Source: Chrysomallon squamiferum
Lineage: Eukaryota; Mollusca; Gastropoda; Neomphalida; Peltospiridae
Length of the DNA stretch: 64,000 nucleotides
Reading direction: 5' to 3'
NCBI GenBank assembly: GCA_012295275.1
Contig: CM022666.1
Location: 11,674,577 to 11,738,576 of the forward strand
Positions 23,450-37,153 of the stretch are shown in pieces; the stretch's first letter is position 1, and each line of letters begins with the position of its first letter. Position numbers and translations under genes: made by a program. The notes beneath the pieces were generated by a model. That model saw only the letters and a list, made by a program, of their open reading frames with translations, was not told where the DNA came from and ran no database searches.

Positions 23450-24743
23450 TGTTTACATCTACAGCGGAGGAACAACAACGAAGATTAAGAAGAACAGCAA
23501 CAAAACAACAACATAACGATTTAAGAACAATATTTTCGCGTACACAAATACATTTGTACGCATTTATATTCAGCATTATAATTTTCAGCATTATTATTAT
23601 AAATATAAATATATATGCATATTCTTAATACTGATTCATTATTAGCACTGTACAGTTTTGAGTCAACAGATGAAGCTATTTCGGACTAAAATTGTTGTTA
23701 CCAAGGCAGCCATCCATCATTTTTATCAGTACGGCCTCGATATGGAGCAAAACTGAGATACGTGGCTTTTTTAAAGAAATTGAAAATTGTTGATTACCTG
23801 TTTTAATCTGTCAGATTGACAAATTCTTGCAGTCCGATTTTTAAAACTTCATTCTAGTGAGAAATGAAGTTTCATAAAAAAACAAATTTACTTAATAAGT
23901 ATTTATGAAATATTATAAAAAAGAAAAAACAGAGGAAAAGTACTGAGTAAATATTAAATGCATATAATAAATAAATATAATACTTTATCACGTTCATACA
24001 AAGAGTAAATCTGTGTATGTCAATGGAAGATATAAAACATTTAGAATATAAAAACCACTAGTCTTACCTCCTAGCAGAGTGACTTGATTTTGAAAAGAAG
24101 AGCAACATAGATACAAGATCAGGGATTGACAGTTTGGTTATTTTTTCTGCTTTAGTCAGTCACTATGGCAACTTGTACGTCGGTTCTCTATACCTGTGAT
24201 AAACAATTATTATTGGAGAATCTGTCTGAACGAAACAGATTTTAAATTCTCTTCATATTTCAATATGCTTTTAAATGAAGTTTACCTCTACTAGTATTAC
24301 TAGTATGTCGTTGTTAGTGCTACTGCTACCACTACTGCAACTACTACTTTTGCTACTAGTATTTCTTTTACCAATTATTGCTAAGATTACTAGTATGATT
24401 GCTATTACTGGACTATTTACTAAATCATAAACGCATTAACAAAGCCAAAGCTAAAAGCCTTCCTGTGTGTGTGTGTGTGTATATGCTTGTGTGTGTGTGT
24501 GTGTATATATATCTATATGTGTTTGTGTGTGTATATATGTGTGTGTATATCTTTGTGTGTATATATATATATATATATATGTATCTATATATATATATAT
24601 ATATATGTGTGTATCATCTATATGTGTGTGTGTATATATATATATGTGTGTGTGTGTGTGTTTGTGTGTGTACATGTATACATATATGTGTGTGTGTGTG
24701 TGTAGATGTATACATATATGTGTGTGTGTGTATGTATGTGTGT

Positions 24744-24805
<62 letters not shown>

Positions 24806-24951
24806 ATAAATCACTTCTGCTAAAGAATGGCGGGTTTTGTTTGTCGTGTGCAAGATATCTGTTAAGTATCAATTTAAACTGTAACATTAAACATGCATTA
24901 CCATTATTTTTTATCTTTCCTTTGCTTTATGTTATTTCTTTTTTCTTCTTC

Positions 24952-25018
<67 letters not shown>

Positions 25019-26061
25019 TTTTTTATTATTATTTTGTAATATATCATATGAAAAACCAATCAGCATATCGACAAACAGGAAAACGAAAGACTGAACTTCA
25101 TGGTAATATTCTTAACTCAAAAAGGCCTTCGTGCTTTCTACCGTTTAACTTCTTTGTAGTTACTGACCTCACACATCAAACTAGTAAATTAAGCCAGACA
25201 TTGCGAATCTCTGACAAGATACAGGACAGTAAAGTTTTCACTACAGTTTTAAATATACTACGACGAAGACGTTAGCTGACTTGCGATAAACAGTACTACG
25301 TGATAGTCATTATGAAGTATCGACTAAGCTTACGTCTGTTATGTATAGCTTATTATCACTTATAAACTTTACCAGTTGTCTTTAAATCTGTTATTTGTCC
25401 ATAACCTTTTGCTGCACGAGTACGTAAGTCCAAGATCTTGTTTAATAAATCGTGTTTACCACTGCAAGATTAGCTGGATTTTACAAAAGATCGTAGTAGG
25501 AGACAAATGATAGCAGTAATTATTGCTGTTCAGTGTGGCGATGGAGATAAGATGTTGTCCGAAGATCAACAGAGGTTTATTCAAAACACAGACGCGATTT
25601 ACATTAACAGTTGTCCGTAACTCGGGAACCAGCTCTCGGGTGAGAAGAGCTGTCGACTGAACCCAGGGACTCAGCACGCCAGCAGAATACAGAGTTTTTG
25701 TGTTAACGACTTGGGTGGAAACTGACGCGAGATTTCCTCTTCACAAACAAACTTCAACAAGACTGACTCAAGAACGATCACCAGGCTGGAAGGTTTTCCA
25801 TTCGCGAGTCGACATCCAGCACGTGCAGATCTGCTCAAGGAAACAGAGAAATGTGAATGCAAGACCGAGGAAGAGAATCTGCAGGGAACTCGACAAGCCA
25901 CTGGTCACTTTTTGAAGAAATAATATTTTGAATGAATGAATCTTTTAGAATATTGAATATGTTTTGTTTTTTTCAGCTCTTAATTTAGAAACCCAGATCA
26001 TATTTTATATCCATATATAAATTATTATCATCTTTTATTCCAGTTAGCGTTTCTTTTTTTT

Positions 26062-26096
<35 letters not shown>

Positions 26097-26241
26097 TTGT
26101 TACCTTTTTGTGCACACTATCTTCTTTTTATCACATGTTTTTGTTATTATCTGTGTTTCATTCGGTAATAGAGTTCTTCCTGACTCCTGTCTACAGTGTA
26201 CATTGTGTTAGAATCTCGGCTTTTGTATTCGTTCTTATCTT

Positions 26242-26298
<57 letters not shown>

Positions 26299-26526
26299 GA
26301 ATTATTTAACTGATCAGTTTCCTGCTAATTGGGAACATTTCATTAACAGTTACAACGAGTATATCATAAGACCTCTGAGCCGTGAATTGTTGTATAATGT
26401 GATTTGACCAGCTGTTAATTCGATCAAGATGAACTGTCATCTAATTATATCAACGAAGTGTGAAATCATCATCATTATTATTATCATTACCACTACTACT
26501 ACTACTACTTCTACTGCTACTACTAC

Positions 26527-26563
<37 letters not shown>

Positions 26564-27504
26564 TGGCGATGATGTTGTTAAAACGCACTATATATAATAC
26601 TATTTATAAATTCAGTAATACATGTAAAGACGTATTTTATGAAATTTTATAAATTAAGATTACCTAGGAATATAATTATTAATTTAAACTGAAACGTGTA
26701 AATAAGTTTAATTTTCTATTTTACATTCATCATGTAACAGATATAAATAATTTCACTTGTGAATATGATCTGTTTTAGTTTTATTTCACTTCAAAGATAA
26801 CACAACATTTTGTTTACAGTTAACAGTCAAATGTCTTTTACTAATATTAATAAATTCATTTTCGAATTATTTACTACAGATACCTCATTCCACTATAAGC
26901 ATCGCAATTTACCCAGCGTTCCTCTCTTCATAGGCAACGTGCAAAAACTATTATATAAGGTTAATAACAGTATTGTTAAAAAATACTAAATACTGATTTC
27001 TCAGTGCTATGCTATTTTGATTATAGAACGTTTATCTCACGAAACAACAAAGGGATTATAAACAAAAATGTTCCCAAGTTTTCGCCAAACGTTTTCCAAC
27101 AGTCGCAGTTTTGCAGGTTTGACAAAATTTGATTATTATTGTTGTTGTTGTTCTTGCTGTTGTTATTATTAAGAACAAGAATCGGAAAAGAAAGATGAAA
27201 GTAGAAACATGTAAAGCAAAGAACGTGAGATAATGAACCCAAATTACGAATGACAAACGTGTGAGAAGAACGTGTTCTTCATTGGTTAGGAGAGATCGAT
27301 GTACAGTGAAAGGCTGGCACATGCAGTCAGCTCTCACGTCATCAGGTAGGTAGACACGTCTTGTCACTGCTTCTTTCTCACGTTCAGTTTCTTACCACTT
27401 CATGTCGATGTTTGTATGTCCGATTTAATATTTAGCATTATCGTAAGATTGAGCGAAAACACTCTGAGTCGACTGTCAGTTTGAACGATAAACGAAAGTG
27501 CGTG

Positions 27505-27564
<60 letters not shown>

Positions 27565-28086
27565 GCAGCAGCGATTTAGAGATATAGAGATACAGTGTTT
27601 TGGAAATTTTTAGAAAAATGTATATACAGTTAATTAATTTAGATAACTGACACGCATTATCATATAGTACTATATATTAAAAAGTGCTTCGGGTAGGCTT
27701 GGTAATATAAAGTGATTGTATTTATAGAACAATAAAAATGATACGTTAACGAAGTCGTCAAAATAGTTAGAACTAAAAGAAAAGTAGAAACGCTTAGAGC
27801 GACAAACGCTGAAATGACATCGCTCAGGATGTAGTCGCTTTGTTGTAACAAATAACTTTACACTAACGTACATCTGTTTTTGTTTTAGTATATTATTTGT
27901 GCTTTGTTATCAAATATTATCTAACAGTATGTTAAATACAACATTAATGCAAACTATATGAAATGAAAACAAAAATAAACAAACAAATAAATAAATAAAA
28001 GGCATTTTAATATTAATTTATTTATTTTCGGATTAAATATCAAAGATTTTGTTCTATAATGGTTTAATTTTGGACTTAATTTTATT

Positions 28087-28164
<78 letters not shown>

Positions 28165-28689
28165 TAGATAGATAGATAGATATAGATATAGATATAGATA
28201 TATACACATACATATATATTTATATAAAGTAATAAAATAAATAAGTCCAAGACAAAACTGTTATGTTCCCAAAAACTGGCAGTTTCCAGATTAGTAAGCG
28301 GTGAGGTGTTTTAATCCGCTTCCAGAAATGGGAAAACTGGCGTGAGCAATTAAAGTCAATTTAGACGCATGGGGATAACGAGATGTGTGAAGAACAGATG
28401 GCACAATTAACAGAACTGTTAGAGTTAATATTATTTAAATGAAGAATTCGAGGACGATCTTACAGAACACAATAATAAGATAAAAACTATTTTATTCCAC
28501 TCTTTTTTTTTTTATTTATTATTTTATTGATCATTTATTTAATATTTATTTTATTTTATTTTATTTTATTTTTTATGCTGTGTTATGCTATGTTCTGTTC
28601 TGTTATGTTATGTTATGTTATGTTATGTTATGTTATTTATAGATTTATTTACATATTTATAGTTCATTTGTTTATTTGTTTGTTGCAGC
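23450..28689. other. Divergent upstream region between the cyclase and GPCR genes
   Basis: On the minus strand an acceptor near 23461 and a donor GCTAGGAG/GTAAGA near 24069 suggest a noncoding first exon for the cyclase at about 24180-24069. On the plus strand CATCAG/GTAGGT at 27345 could end a noncoding GPCR exon that joins the acceptor TTTGTTGCAG at 28688. Repeats: TG/TA compound 24465-24804, (TTA)n 24955-25035, T run 26049-26090, (CA)n 26245-26297, (TTA)n 27507-27565, TA/TAGA 28094-28205, TTTTA and TTATG 28549-28637. The segment 25450-25915 is unique and GC-richer but gives no convincing gene. Confidence 0.45.
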
Positions 28690-29100
28690 ATGTTTATCCA
28701 AGTCACAGTGACGATGGTGACATTGTTGTATGCGGGGTCGTTGTCAAATGGAGCAGTCTCGGAGTTGCTGTCCACTGAACGTCTGAGTAGCGACACTTCG
28801 AACCTGCAGACGATGTCTTACTTTGCTGTGTCCACGGCTGCCTCGATCACACCAACTGAAGACCGTTCCGACAACGAATCCGTGCAGACAGTGTCCACGC
28901 CCGACTCAACGACTGCAGCTACAACACTGTCAGACTTTAACAAACTCGAACTCGTCCTGCTTCCCATGTTCTTCGTGACGGGAATCATCGGAAACATCCT
29001 CAGTGTGATCATCATGTTGAAGAACGACTTCCGGATCATGGTTTCCAGTATCATCATCATCTGTCTGTCCTTCTCAGACTCCACCGTTCTCCTCATGCAG

Positions 29101-29169
29101 GTTAGTGTTTTCATATCGTATACTTACCTAATAAATGTCAAAACGTAAAATACACCATTTTTTTAAATC

Positions 29170-29209
<40 letters not shown>

Positions 29210-29654
29210 TTATTATTATTATTATTATTATTACTGTTATATTTATTTAGAATATATTTGCTTAAAATTAATGTTGCCATATAAAATACATTAAAATAAG
29301 AAAGAAAAGAAAAAGAAAGAAATAAACTGCATTGCGAAGCTATTAAGTCTGAGACAGGAATGAACTGTTTAATACCTGTGACTGGATGTAAGCTACCCGA
29401 ACCTGAATTATAATGTCATTGTCCGGCCACAGTACTACTACTACTGTTGTGTCCACTATAGCTACAACTAGCAGCGATCTCATCTTGTGTTTACAAACCG
29501 ATGAGTGAACTTATAATGCTTTAAGCTAAAAGTGGAAAACTATCGTATTTTGCAAATTAGAATGAAGGCAACATTTGAATGGACAGGTCACCAGTACAGA
29601 GACTGCGCAAAGGTGTATCCCCCGCATCTTAGAGGGAATATTGGCCACCATTAA

Positions 29655-29705
<51 letters not shown>

Positions 29706-30632
29706 TACAACATCGCATTATACATACTCGGAAGAAAATTACTATAACTGATGAATGATTTTAAAGAAGATTAAAATCGACTCAAACTTATGTCAGTATA
29801 CATGTTATCTCTTATATATCTCGTAGATATATTTCTTTTTCGTCATGCCTTTTTATTAAAAAGTTCTTAAGTAAAAAAAGTGTTAATTTCCCTTAGTTTT
29901 TATGTGATTTGGGATTACAACCTAAAATAAATAACTGGTTAATGTCTAAAGATATCAGATGTATCCTGCTTAGATCAAATGGCAAATACAGTTCTGCATG
30001 CGCCATTCTAAACTGAAAAGGATAAAGGTCAAATCAATCTTCAGTAGCATCTATCACATGACGTGTGGGGGGTGCGGAGTGTGTGGACAGTCGCCTAGAC
30101 GGCAGCGGCACATTTATGACGACGTAGTGACTGTCGTGTTCTGAATAACAGAAGTTGTTTCTGCATAAGCCTGCTCCTATCTTTTGTCAGTGTGGCTTGA
30201 AGAAATTATTTGGTATCGCAGACAAACAAGAATGGGAAATTCTTCGAATACTCGCGAGTGTCTGCGGACAGAATGGAGAGTGAAGATTTGGCTACGCCAC
30301 TGGATGTCTTAATACATTAATCAGTTGTTATTCCTTATCTATATTACTTTTTCTTAGATTACCGTTTTTATTTTATTTCCAGTTTCTTCGTATTAATTTA
30401 ATTATTTAACTTGCCATGTCTGTCGGTGTTCGTTTAGTCCAGCAGTTTTAATGGCAGCGGTCACGGCAGGTCGCCATGTCGCAATTACAGGCGAGGAAGC
30501 GAATTTAACAAACTACTGAAACAGCAATTCATTTAGCCGTGGACATCGAGATACTCCACGTTTAGATACTTTTATCTGTATTTCAGTCTGTTGATTTTCT
30601 TTTTGTTTTTATTATTATTATTTTTATTTTTA

Positions 30633-30702
<70 letters not shown>

Positions 30703-31249
30703 GATGTATTCGTGTTTGCTGATGGTTCTGAAGATGAAACACTGTTTTTGTTATAACTGAGAATGTTCGTGGTGTTTTAATTACACATCGGGCTAATAAC
30801 AATACACGTAATATAATTATAATTAGAAATAAGGCGTTAAGTGCATGCCTCCTCCGAAGTAAAAACAAAGAGGTAAAAAATAAATAAAAGAAGAAAACAA
30901 AAACGTTATTATTATTTGCTACATTTCTCTCTCTCTTTGTTTCGTATTTTCTTACAAAAGTTATAAAATATGGAATTAATAAATTTTAATTATTGTTTCT
31001 TTTCGGTTTACAAAAAACAACAGTACTCACTTGAAGTCAGGGTTATTTTTTAAAAAAACGAGAAAAAAATAGATATTGAGAAAAAGCTAATAAACTCGGA
31101 AAAGAACAAACTGGTGATTATCAGCAAATAGTTTTAGAAACAATGTTTAAAGAATATATGTGTGTACATGTTAAAAATAATTGTTTTTAATCGTTTGTAT
31201 TTGCTGTGCCTTTCCATTTATGTTTTGAACATTTTTTTTTAATTTTCAG
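29101..31249 (+). other. First coding intron of the GPCR gene
   Basis: This holds (TTA)n at 29171-29232, (TAC)n at 29656-29707 and a long (ATT)n at 30613-30700. The segments 30050-30310 and 30420-30545 are GC-richer and unique, possibly remnants of an inserted element, but no reading frame in them is recognisable. Confidence 0.55.
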
Positions 31250-31939
31250 CCCTTTCAAAGTCCTGTATTCAACCAAATATTCGGCATGGACATCAGATCG
31301 TTGTCAGACGCAGGCTGCATCGTCTTCTCCGTCATCTGGCGCACGGCAAAGACGTCGTCTGCCTGGCTCGTTGTTCTCATCAGCTTTGAGCGACTACTCG
31401 CCGTCTGCTTCCCGTTCCACATCAGGAGGAATCTGCACGAGACGAAACATGAAGATTGTCATAACCTGCATCTACGCGCTTGCACTGGCCTTCTGTATTT
31501 TCTGGTCTCTGTCATCCAAAGTTTCAGAGAAAGGTGTCTGCATGTTTAACTACGCAGGCTCGCCCGAAGATGCCGACAGAGTCCAGATCATGCTGGTCGC
31601 TGGGACGTTTATCTGCGGGGCGCTGCCCACTTGCATTTTGCCTGTGACCAGCCTCGTTACCATAATTCGCCTGTATCAGCAGCGTAAAGCGCGTAGAAAT
31701 ATGACGTACAACCACAACAACGGCTACAGAGACATCACCTCGCAGATGACGGCGATGCTGCTCAGTGTGCCAATAGCTTTCATCATCTTAGTGTCGCCCA
31801 CGTGGATAGGCCACAACATCGGCTTCATTCTTTCTAGAAACTTTCATTCGTCACAGGTTATTATTTTCTCTTCACATCTGTTAAATATTACAAACTGATG
31901 TTCGTTATCAGTCAGTTTGTACCATCTCCACTACCGATC

Positions 31940-31943
<4 letters not shown>

Positions 31944-32001
<58 letters not shown>

Positions 32002-32230
32002 CACACAGAGATACATATATTTACACACACTCACACACACACATACACACACACAAATACACACACAGACAGATACATATATTCACACACACACACACAC
32101 ACACATATTCACAAATACACAGACAGACTGATACATATATTCACACACACATACATACACACACACACAAATACACAGACAGATACATATATTCACACAC
32201 ATACACATACACACATATACATATATATAC
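31944..32230. repeat. Interrupted (CA)n array in the second GPCR intron
   Basis: About 290 bp of CA dinucleotides with recurring AGACAGATACATATATTCA-like inserts, giving a rough higher-order periodicity. It occupies most of the 504-bp intron between exons 2 and 3. No gene. Confidence 0.85.
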
Positions 32231-32524
32231 GTTTAAATGTTGGTCAAACAATAATTTTATTAGATGTTAAATTTTAATCTACAGGTTTTATATTTATTTC
32301 ATGTCTCTTTCTTTCTCTATTTCTTTATTTCTTTATTTATTTTTTCATTTCATTTTCAAGACCCCATTTCTCAGAACATGGCGAAAAGTTGCACAGCCAC
32401 TGGAGCAAATCAATTTTTCCATCAACATTTTCCTCTACATTATCTGCAGTAAAACATACCGGAGCCGCCTGAGAGAGCTGCTGCTACCCAGAAAGAAAAC
32501 ACATCACAGCGAGTGTCAGCAGTC

Positions 32525-34145
32525 AGTGTATTCCACACAGTGCTGAATCTACACTCTGTTTCACCCAGTGCTGAATCTACACTGTGTTTCACCCAGTGCT
32601 GAATCTACACTGTGTTTCACCCAGTGCTGAATCTACAGTGTGCTTCTACACTGTTTCCCAGTCCCTGAATTTTCACTCAGTGCTGAATCTACAGTGTGTT
32701 CCACCCAGTGCTGAATCTACAGTGTGTTTCACCCAGTGCTGAATCTACACTGTGTTCCACTCAGTGCTGAATCTACACTGTATTCCACCCAGTGCCGAAT
32801 CTACAGTGTTTCACCCAGTGCTGAATCTACACTGTGTTCCACCCAATGCTGAATCTACACTGTGTTTCACTCAGTGCTGAATGTACACTGTTTTTCACCC
32901 AGTGCTGAATCTACAGTATATTCCACCCAGTGCTGAATCTACAGTATATTCCACACAATGCTGAATCTACAGTGTGTTTCACCCAGTGCTGAATCTACAC
33001 TGTTTCACTCAGTGCTGAATGTACACTGTTTTTCACCCAGTGCTGAATCTACAGTATATTCCACACAATGCTGAATCTACAGTGTGTTTCACCCAATGCT
33101 GAATCTACACTGTGTTTCACTCAGTGCTGAATGTACACTGTTTTTCACCCAGTGCTGAATCTACAGTATATTCCACACAGTGCTGAATCTACAGTGTATT
33201 CCACACAGTGCTGAATTTACACTGTGTTCCACTGAGTGCTGAATCTACAGTGTATTCCACACAATGCTGAATCTACACTGTGTTTCACTCAGTGCTGAAT
33301 CTACAGTGTGTTCCACCCAGTGCTGAATCTACAGTATATTCCACACAATGCTGAATCTACAGTGTGTTTCACTCAGTGCTGAATCTACAGTGTGTTCCAC
33401 CCAGTGCTGAATCTACAGTGTATTCCACACAATGCTGAATCTACACTGTGTTCCACTCAGTGCTGAATCTACAGTATATTCCACACAGTGCTGAATCTAC
33501 AGTGTATTCCACACAGTGCTGAATCTACAGTGTGTTTCACTCAGAGCTGAATCTACAGTGTGTTTCACACAGTGCTGAATCTACAGTGTGTTTCACTCAG
33601 TGCTGAATCTACAGTGTGTTTCACTCAGTGCTGAATCTACAGTGTGTTTCACTCAGTCCTGAATCTACAGTGTGTTTCACCCAGTGCTGAATCTACAGTG
33701 TGTTTCACCCAGTGCTGAATCTACAGTGTGTTTCACCCAGTGCTGAATCTACAGTGTGTTTCACCCAGTGCTGAATCTACAGTGTGTTTCACTCAGAACT
33801 GAATCTACACTGTGTTTCACCCAGTGCCTAATGTACAGTGTGTTTCACTCAGTGCTGAATCTACAGCGTATTTCACTCAGTGCTGAATCTACAGCGTGTT
33901 TCACTCAGTGCTGAATCTACAGTGTGTTTCACTCAGTGCCTAATCTACAGTGTATTTCACTCAGTGCTGAATCTACAGTGTATTTCACTCAGTGCCTAAT
34001 CTACAGTGTATTTCACTCAGTGCTGAATTTAACTACAATATATAGCATGCAGTGCTGAATTTAACTACAATATATAGCATTCAGTATTGAATTTAACTAA
34101 AACGTATTTCACTCAGTGCTGAATTTAACTACAAAGTATTTCAAA
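32525..34145. repeat. 28-bp minisatellite starting inside the GPCR stop region
   Basis: About 57 copies of a 28-bp unit with core TGCTGAATCTACAGTGTGTT followed by TCACYCAG. The first copies cover the last codons of the GPCR (GTGTATTCCACACAGTGCTGA), so its stop codon is the TGA of a repeat unit. Variant units (ACACTG/ACAGTG, GTTTCAC/ATTCCAC, CCCAG/CTCAG) are clustered, which suggests local homogenisation. The right end decays through units with TTTAACTACAATATATAG. Confidence 0.93.
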
Positions 34146-34475
34146 CAGCTTTTCAGGTCTTTGATTCTACGTCTGACCAGTCAGAGTTCAACTATCGTCT
34201 TTTTTATGTTTCTTAATACTGCAGTTTTAATAAGAACTCTAATGATAGGACAGTTTGCCTGTATCCAGGGTATCTTGTAGTAGAAAAATTTAGTTTTAAT
34301 TCAGATTATTATATTCGTATATTTATCAGCTCTTTATTTTTTTGTCGATGATAATAACGTCCTCTTATGGGTTTTTTTAAACCTTATTAAACAAATTATT
34401 ACAGGAAAAGGTAATGATATGTATAAAGAAATACTGATGAGAGGTTATGTGAAGTCATATCTATCTATCTATCTT

Positions 34476-34510
<35 letters not shown>

Positions 34511-35921
34511 ATCTATAGCAGCAGTTGTAACAGCATTAGCAGAAACAGTAGTAATTATAGTAGAAGCAGCAGTAATTATTATAGAAAAGGTAATAGTACC
34601 GATGGTTGTAGTAGTGGTAATAGTGGTAGTAGTAGTAGTAGCAGTGGTAACAGAAGTTGTGCTTGCAGTAGTATAAGTTGTTTTTGTAGCAATAGTAATA
34701 GTAGTAATACTAGTAGTATTGGCAATGGTAGTTGTCGCAGTTTCAACAGTAGCTGTTAGTAAGGGTAACTGATAAGAAAAACAAAATTATAATCTACTTA
34801 AAATTAGTTTTGACATTACGAAAGACAGAGTGACAGGCTTTGAAGTGTTTGCAGCTGTATGTAACTGGGGGAAAACGGAACGATATGCCTTGTCGCAGTG
34901 TCGGGTTTGCGTATCAAATGAACTTTAGAAACAAATTTACAGTGAACTCTTGTATTTCAAAATTAAACTTAATTTGCGTTGACAAAAGGTTGAGGATTTA
35001 TTATTTTTTTCAATATGTATTTAATAAATTCCTTTTTCATTACTCATCTAAACGAGTCATCAACTGAGAATGATAGGGATGACAGCGCGAGAGTGCCGTT
35101 TTCGTATTTCCGACAAACAAGATAATAATAGCAACAAAATTGGTTCTATCTCTCAGTGAAGTATGTACTGCTATCAAGTTCTTACCTTGGATATTGTTCT
35201 CATATTACACGAACCCACGTTTAAGAGAAGATTAGCTTTAAAAACGGAAAAAATACATTAATTAATTGACATTTCGAAACGATTACTTAACGTACATTTT
35301 AATGTTATTTAAGCAACATTTTCAATGATGTTTAAAGTTGAAATTTTCATATATTTGGAAATTATAAATGATGTTAAGTAATAAAATTAATGATCTGAAT
35401 TTGAATCATTTTGTTATCCTGTCCTTTATTTAATTTGTGGCTGTTTTATTTTTATAAGTGTCGGGGTGGCGGCAGTATTTTTAGTTCTTATTGTTTCATT
35501 TTTTATTTATTTTATTTAATTTTATTTATTTTATTTTATTTTATTTTATTTTATTTATTTATTTATTTATTTATTTTTTATTTTATTTTTTTTTGGTTGT
35601 TTTTCTTTCGTGGATGGGTTTTTGCTTTTTTCTTATTTTTTTTTTCTACTAAAATACGCACAATAATTATTGTGAAATCTTGGCAGCTCTTTCTATTTGT
35701 TAACCTGTCAGTGCTTCCATTATGACACTAAAGAAACGAGAACGGAGACACTGTTATTTGGATGAATAGAATAAGAAAAAACTAGAACACGCTTTCATTT
35801 ATGATTCGTGTTTTTCACAACAGCCATCAGATACGATAATGAATTTAATTAACAACAGTAAAAGTTAATATCATCTCGTTACAGTCAATTATTTTCTCAC
35901 TCGACCGATAATTCAGTGCTA

Positions 35922-35990
<69 letters not shown>

Positions 35991-36286
35991 ACACACATAT
36001 ACAAACCTCTGTACACTTTTGGGGAAAATAATTTTAAAAAAATTAAAATAAATAAATAAATAAAAATACGAAAATGTAAATTATTATTATTATTATTATA
36101 AATAAAAGAAAAAGAAAAGAAAAAGAAAAATTACGTTTCTTTGTATATATATCACATAAGTAGTTAATGTTTATTTAGTAAATCGCATGAGTATTATTGT
36201 ATTTGAATATCAAAATAATAATCTTCAAATATTTATGAAGTAGTCACAGCGTTATAAAAGATTCAAATGACAAAATTTATTTTTAT

Positions 36287-36341
<55 letters not shown>

Positions 36342-36440
36342 AAAGCAAATTATAAATGAACGACATATGATCACTGACTACATGCGGGCGTGTAACTAAA
36401 ATAATTATTATTATCAGCGTTAATGTTTTCTCCTCGTCCT
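34146..36440. other. Intergenic AT-rich DNA with simple repeats
   Basis: No supported gene. It holds TATC/TGTC repeats at 34454-34518, a long degenerate GTA/GCA triplet region at 34519-34760, TTTTA/TTTA-rich sequence at 35495-35590, (CA)n at 35922-35996 and (TTA)n at 36293-36340. Confidence 0.6.
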
Positions 36441-36982
36441 ACAAGCCATGCAGGTCCGGCTTCAGTGATTCCATAGATGGCTAAACTGTCGAACTATTCA
36501 TCCGACGGACGGCAAAACTGTTAACAACGGCGAGGCTAGTTATAGGGCAGTTTAATCCGAAGATGTCAGAGGTCGCTGAGGCACTGTCTTGTGTCATTAA
36601 ACGCGGACATCAGTACAAAACGCTATCATAAATCGTGGCCACTCTCGTCTGCTTCGTGTGGCATCGTGTCCGCATCGCGTGACCTCGCGAGAGCGCGCGC
36701 TCAAGTGCCGCGTGCGAGCCTCACTCGTAGAAACAAAACAGCAGGCGCGCCGTTTGTAAACATATTTGACATTAAATTTCTCATTTTGTTTAATTTAGAG
36801 GTATTTAAATGGTGGTAATTTTTAACTGGATGCAGGCGCCGATATCAAGCGGTGAATTCAGGATGGGTCCTTTGATTCATTTTCATTTATTGCTTCCGTG
36901 GTGACGAAATTGTAATTGGTCAATTTGCAACAATTAGTTTATAGTTATTGTCATTTGGGTTTAGGTCTCTAACGAGTCTCCG

Positions 36983-37032
36983 ATTGGCTGTTAATAGACG
37001 GCTATTAGTGCTGGTGGACACTGATATATAAA
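36983..37032 (+). promoter_or_regulatory. Homeobox gene core promoter: CCAAT and TATA boxes
   Basis: TATATAAA at 37025-37032 lies 122 nt upstream of the start codon at 37154. An inverted CCAAT box (ATTGG) lies at 36983-36987, about 40 bp upstream of it, and another ATTGG occurs near 36915. The DNA further upstream (36540-36740) is unusually GC- and CpG-rich for this window, with GCGCGCGCTC-type sequence. Spacing fits a start site near 37058. Confidence 0.6.
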
Positions 37033-37153
37033 GTGACTAAGACTCCGTGAATTAAAATAATTTAAAAACTGACTAAACACTTTCTTCATACATTCTGTCG
37101 TCAAAACAGGACTCGAGTAAAACTTTTCCTAGAACAATCAACTGTTCGTCATC

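Larger units (their letters stand above)
28690..32546 (+). pseudogene. Rhodopsin-family GPCR with one-base frameshift (pseudogene or assembly error)
   Basis: Three coding exons: 28690-29100, 31250-31856, 32361-32546, about 400 residues if the frame is repaired. Exon 1 has a signal-like start, an N-glycosylation site (DNES), TM1 with GIIGN and TM2 with LSFSDS. Exon 2 has TM3 with its conserved Cys (SDAGCIVF) and an ERLLAVCFPF motif in the DRY position, then TM4-TM6. Exon 3 has a TM7 with SINIFLY in place of NPxxY and a short basic tail ending CQQSVYSTQC. Up to HIRRNLHET the frame is one; from NMKIVITCIYALALAF it is the +1 frame, so one extra base sits in 31442-31448 (ACGAAAC). No intron can explain one base. 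Splice sites and the rest of the frame are intact, so a single-base assembly error or a very young pseudogene are both possible. The family suggests a peptide-type receptor; the ligand is unknown. Confidence 0.8.

Noticed and set aside
24399-24853. Several overlapping open frames of Cys/Val and Thr/His on both strands
   Set aside because: They are the reading frames of a TG/TA compound microsatellite.
25076-25275. Plus-strand frame after the (TTA)n tract
   Set aside because: Its start lies in the repeat, no splice signals or domain were seen, and composition is like the surrounding noncoding DNA.
31206-31898. Single 230-residue open frame as one protein
   Set aside because: Its first third (Ser/Arg-rich) is out of frame with TM3; the true GPCR frame there is the one containing ERLLAVCFPF.
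32525-34145. CRISPR-like regular repeats
   Set aside because: Units are contiguous without unique spacers, and this is animal DNA; the same holds for the arrays at 1-1416 and 20213-20850.
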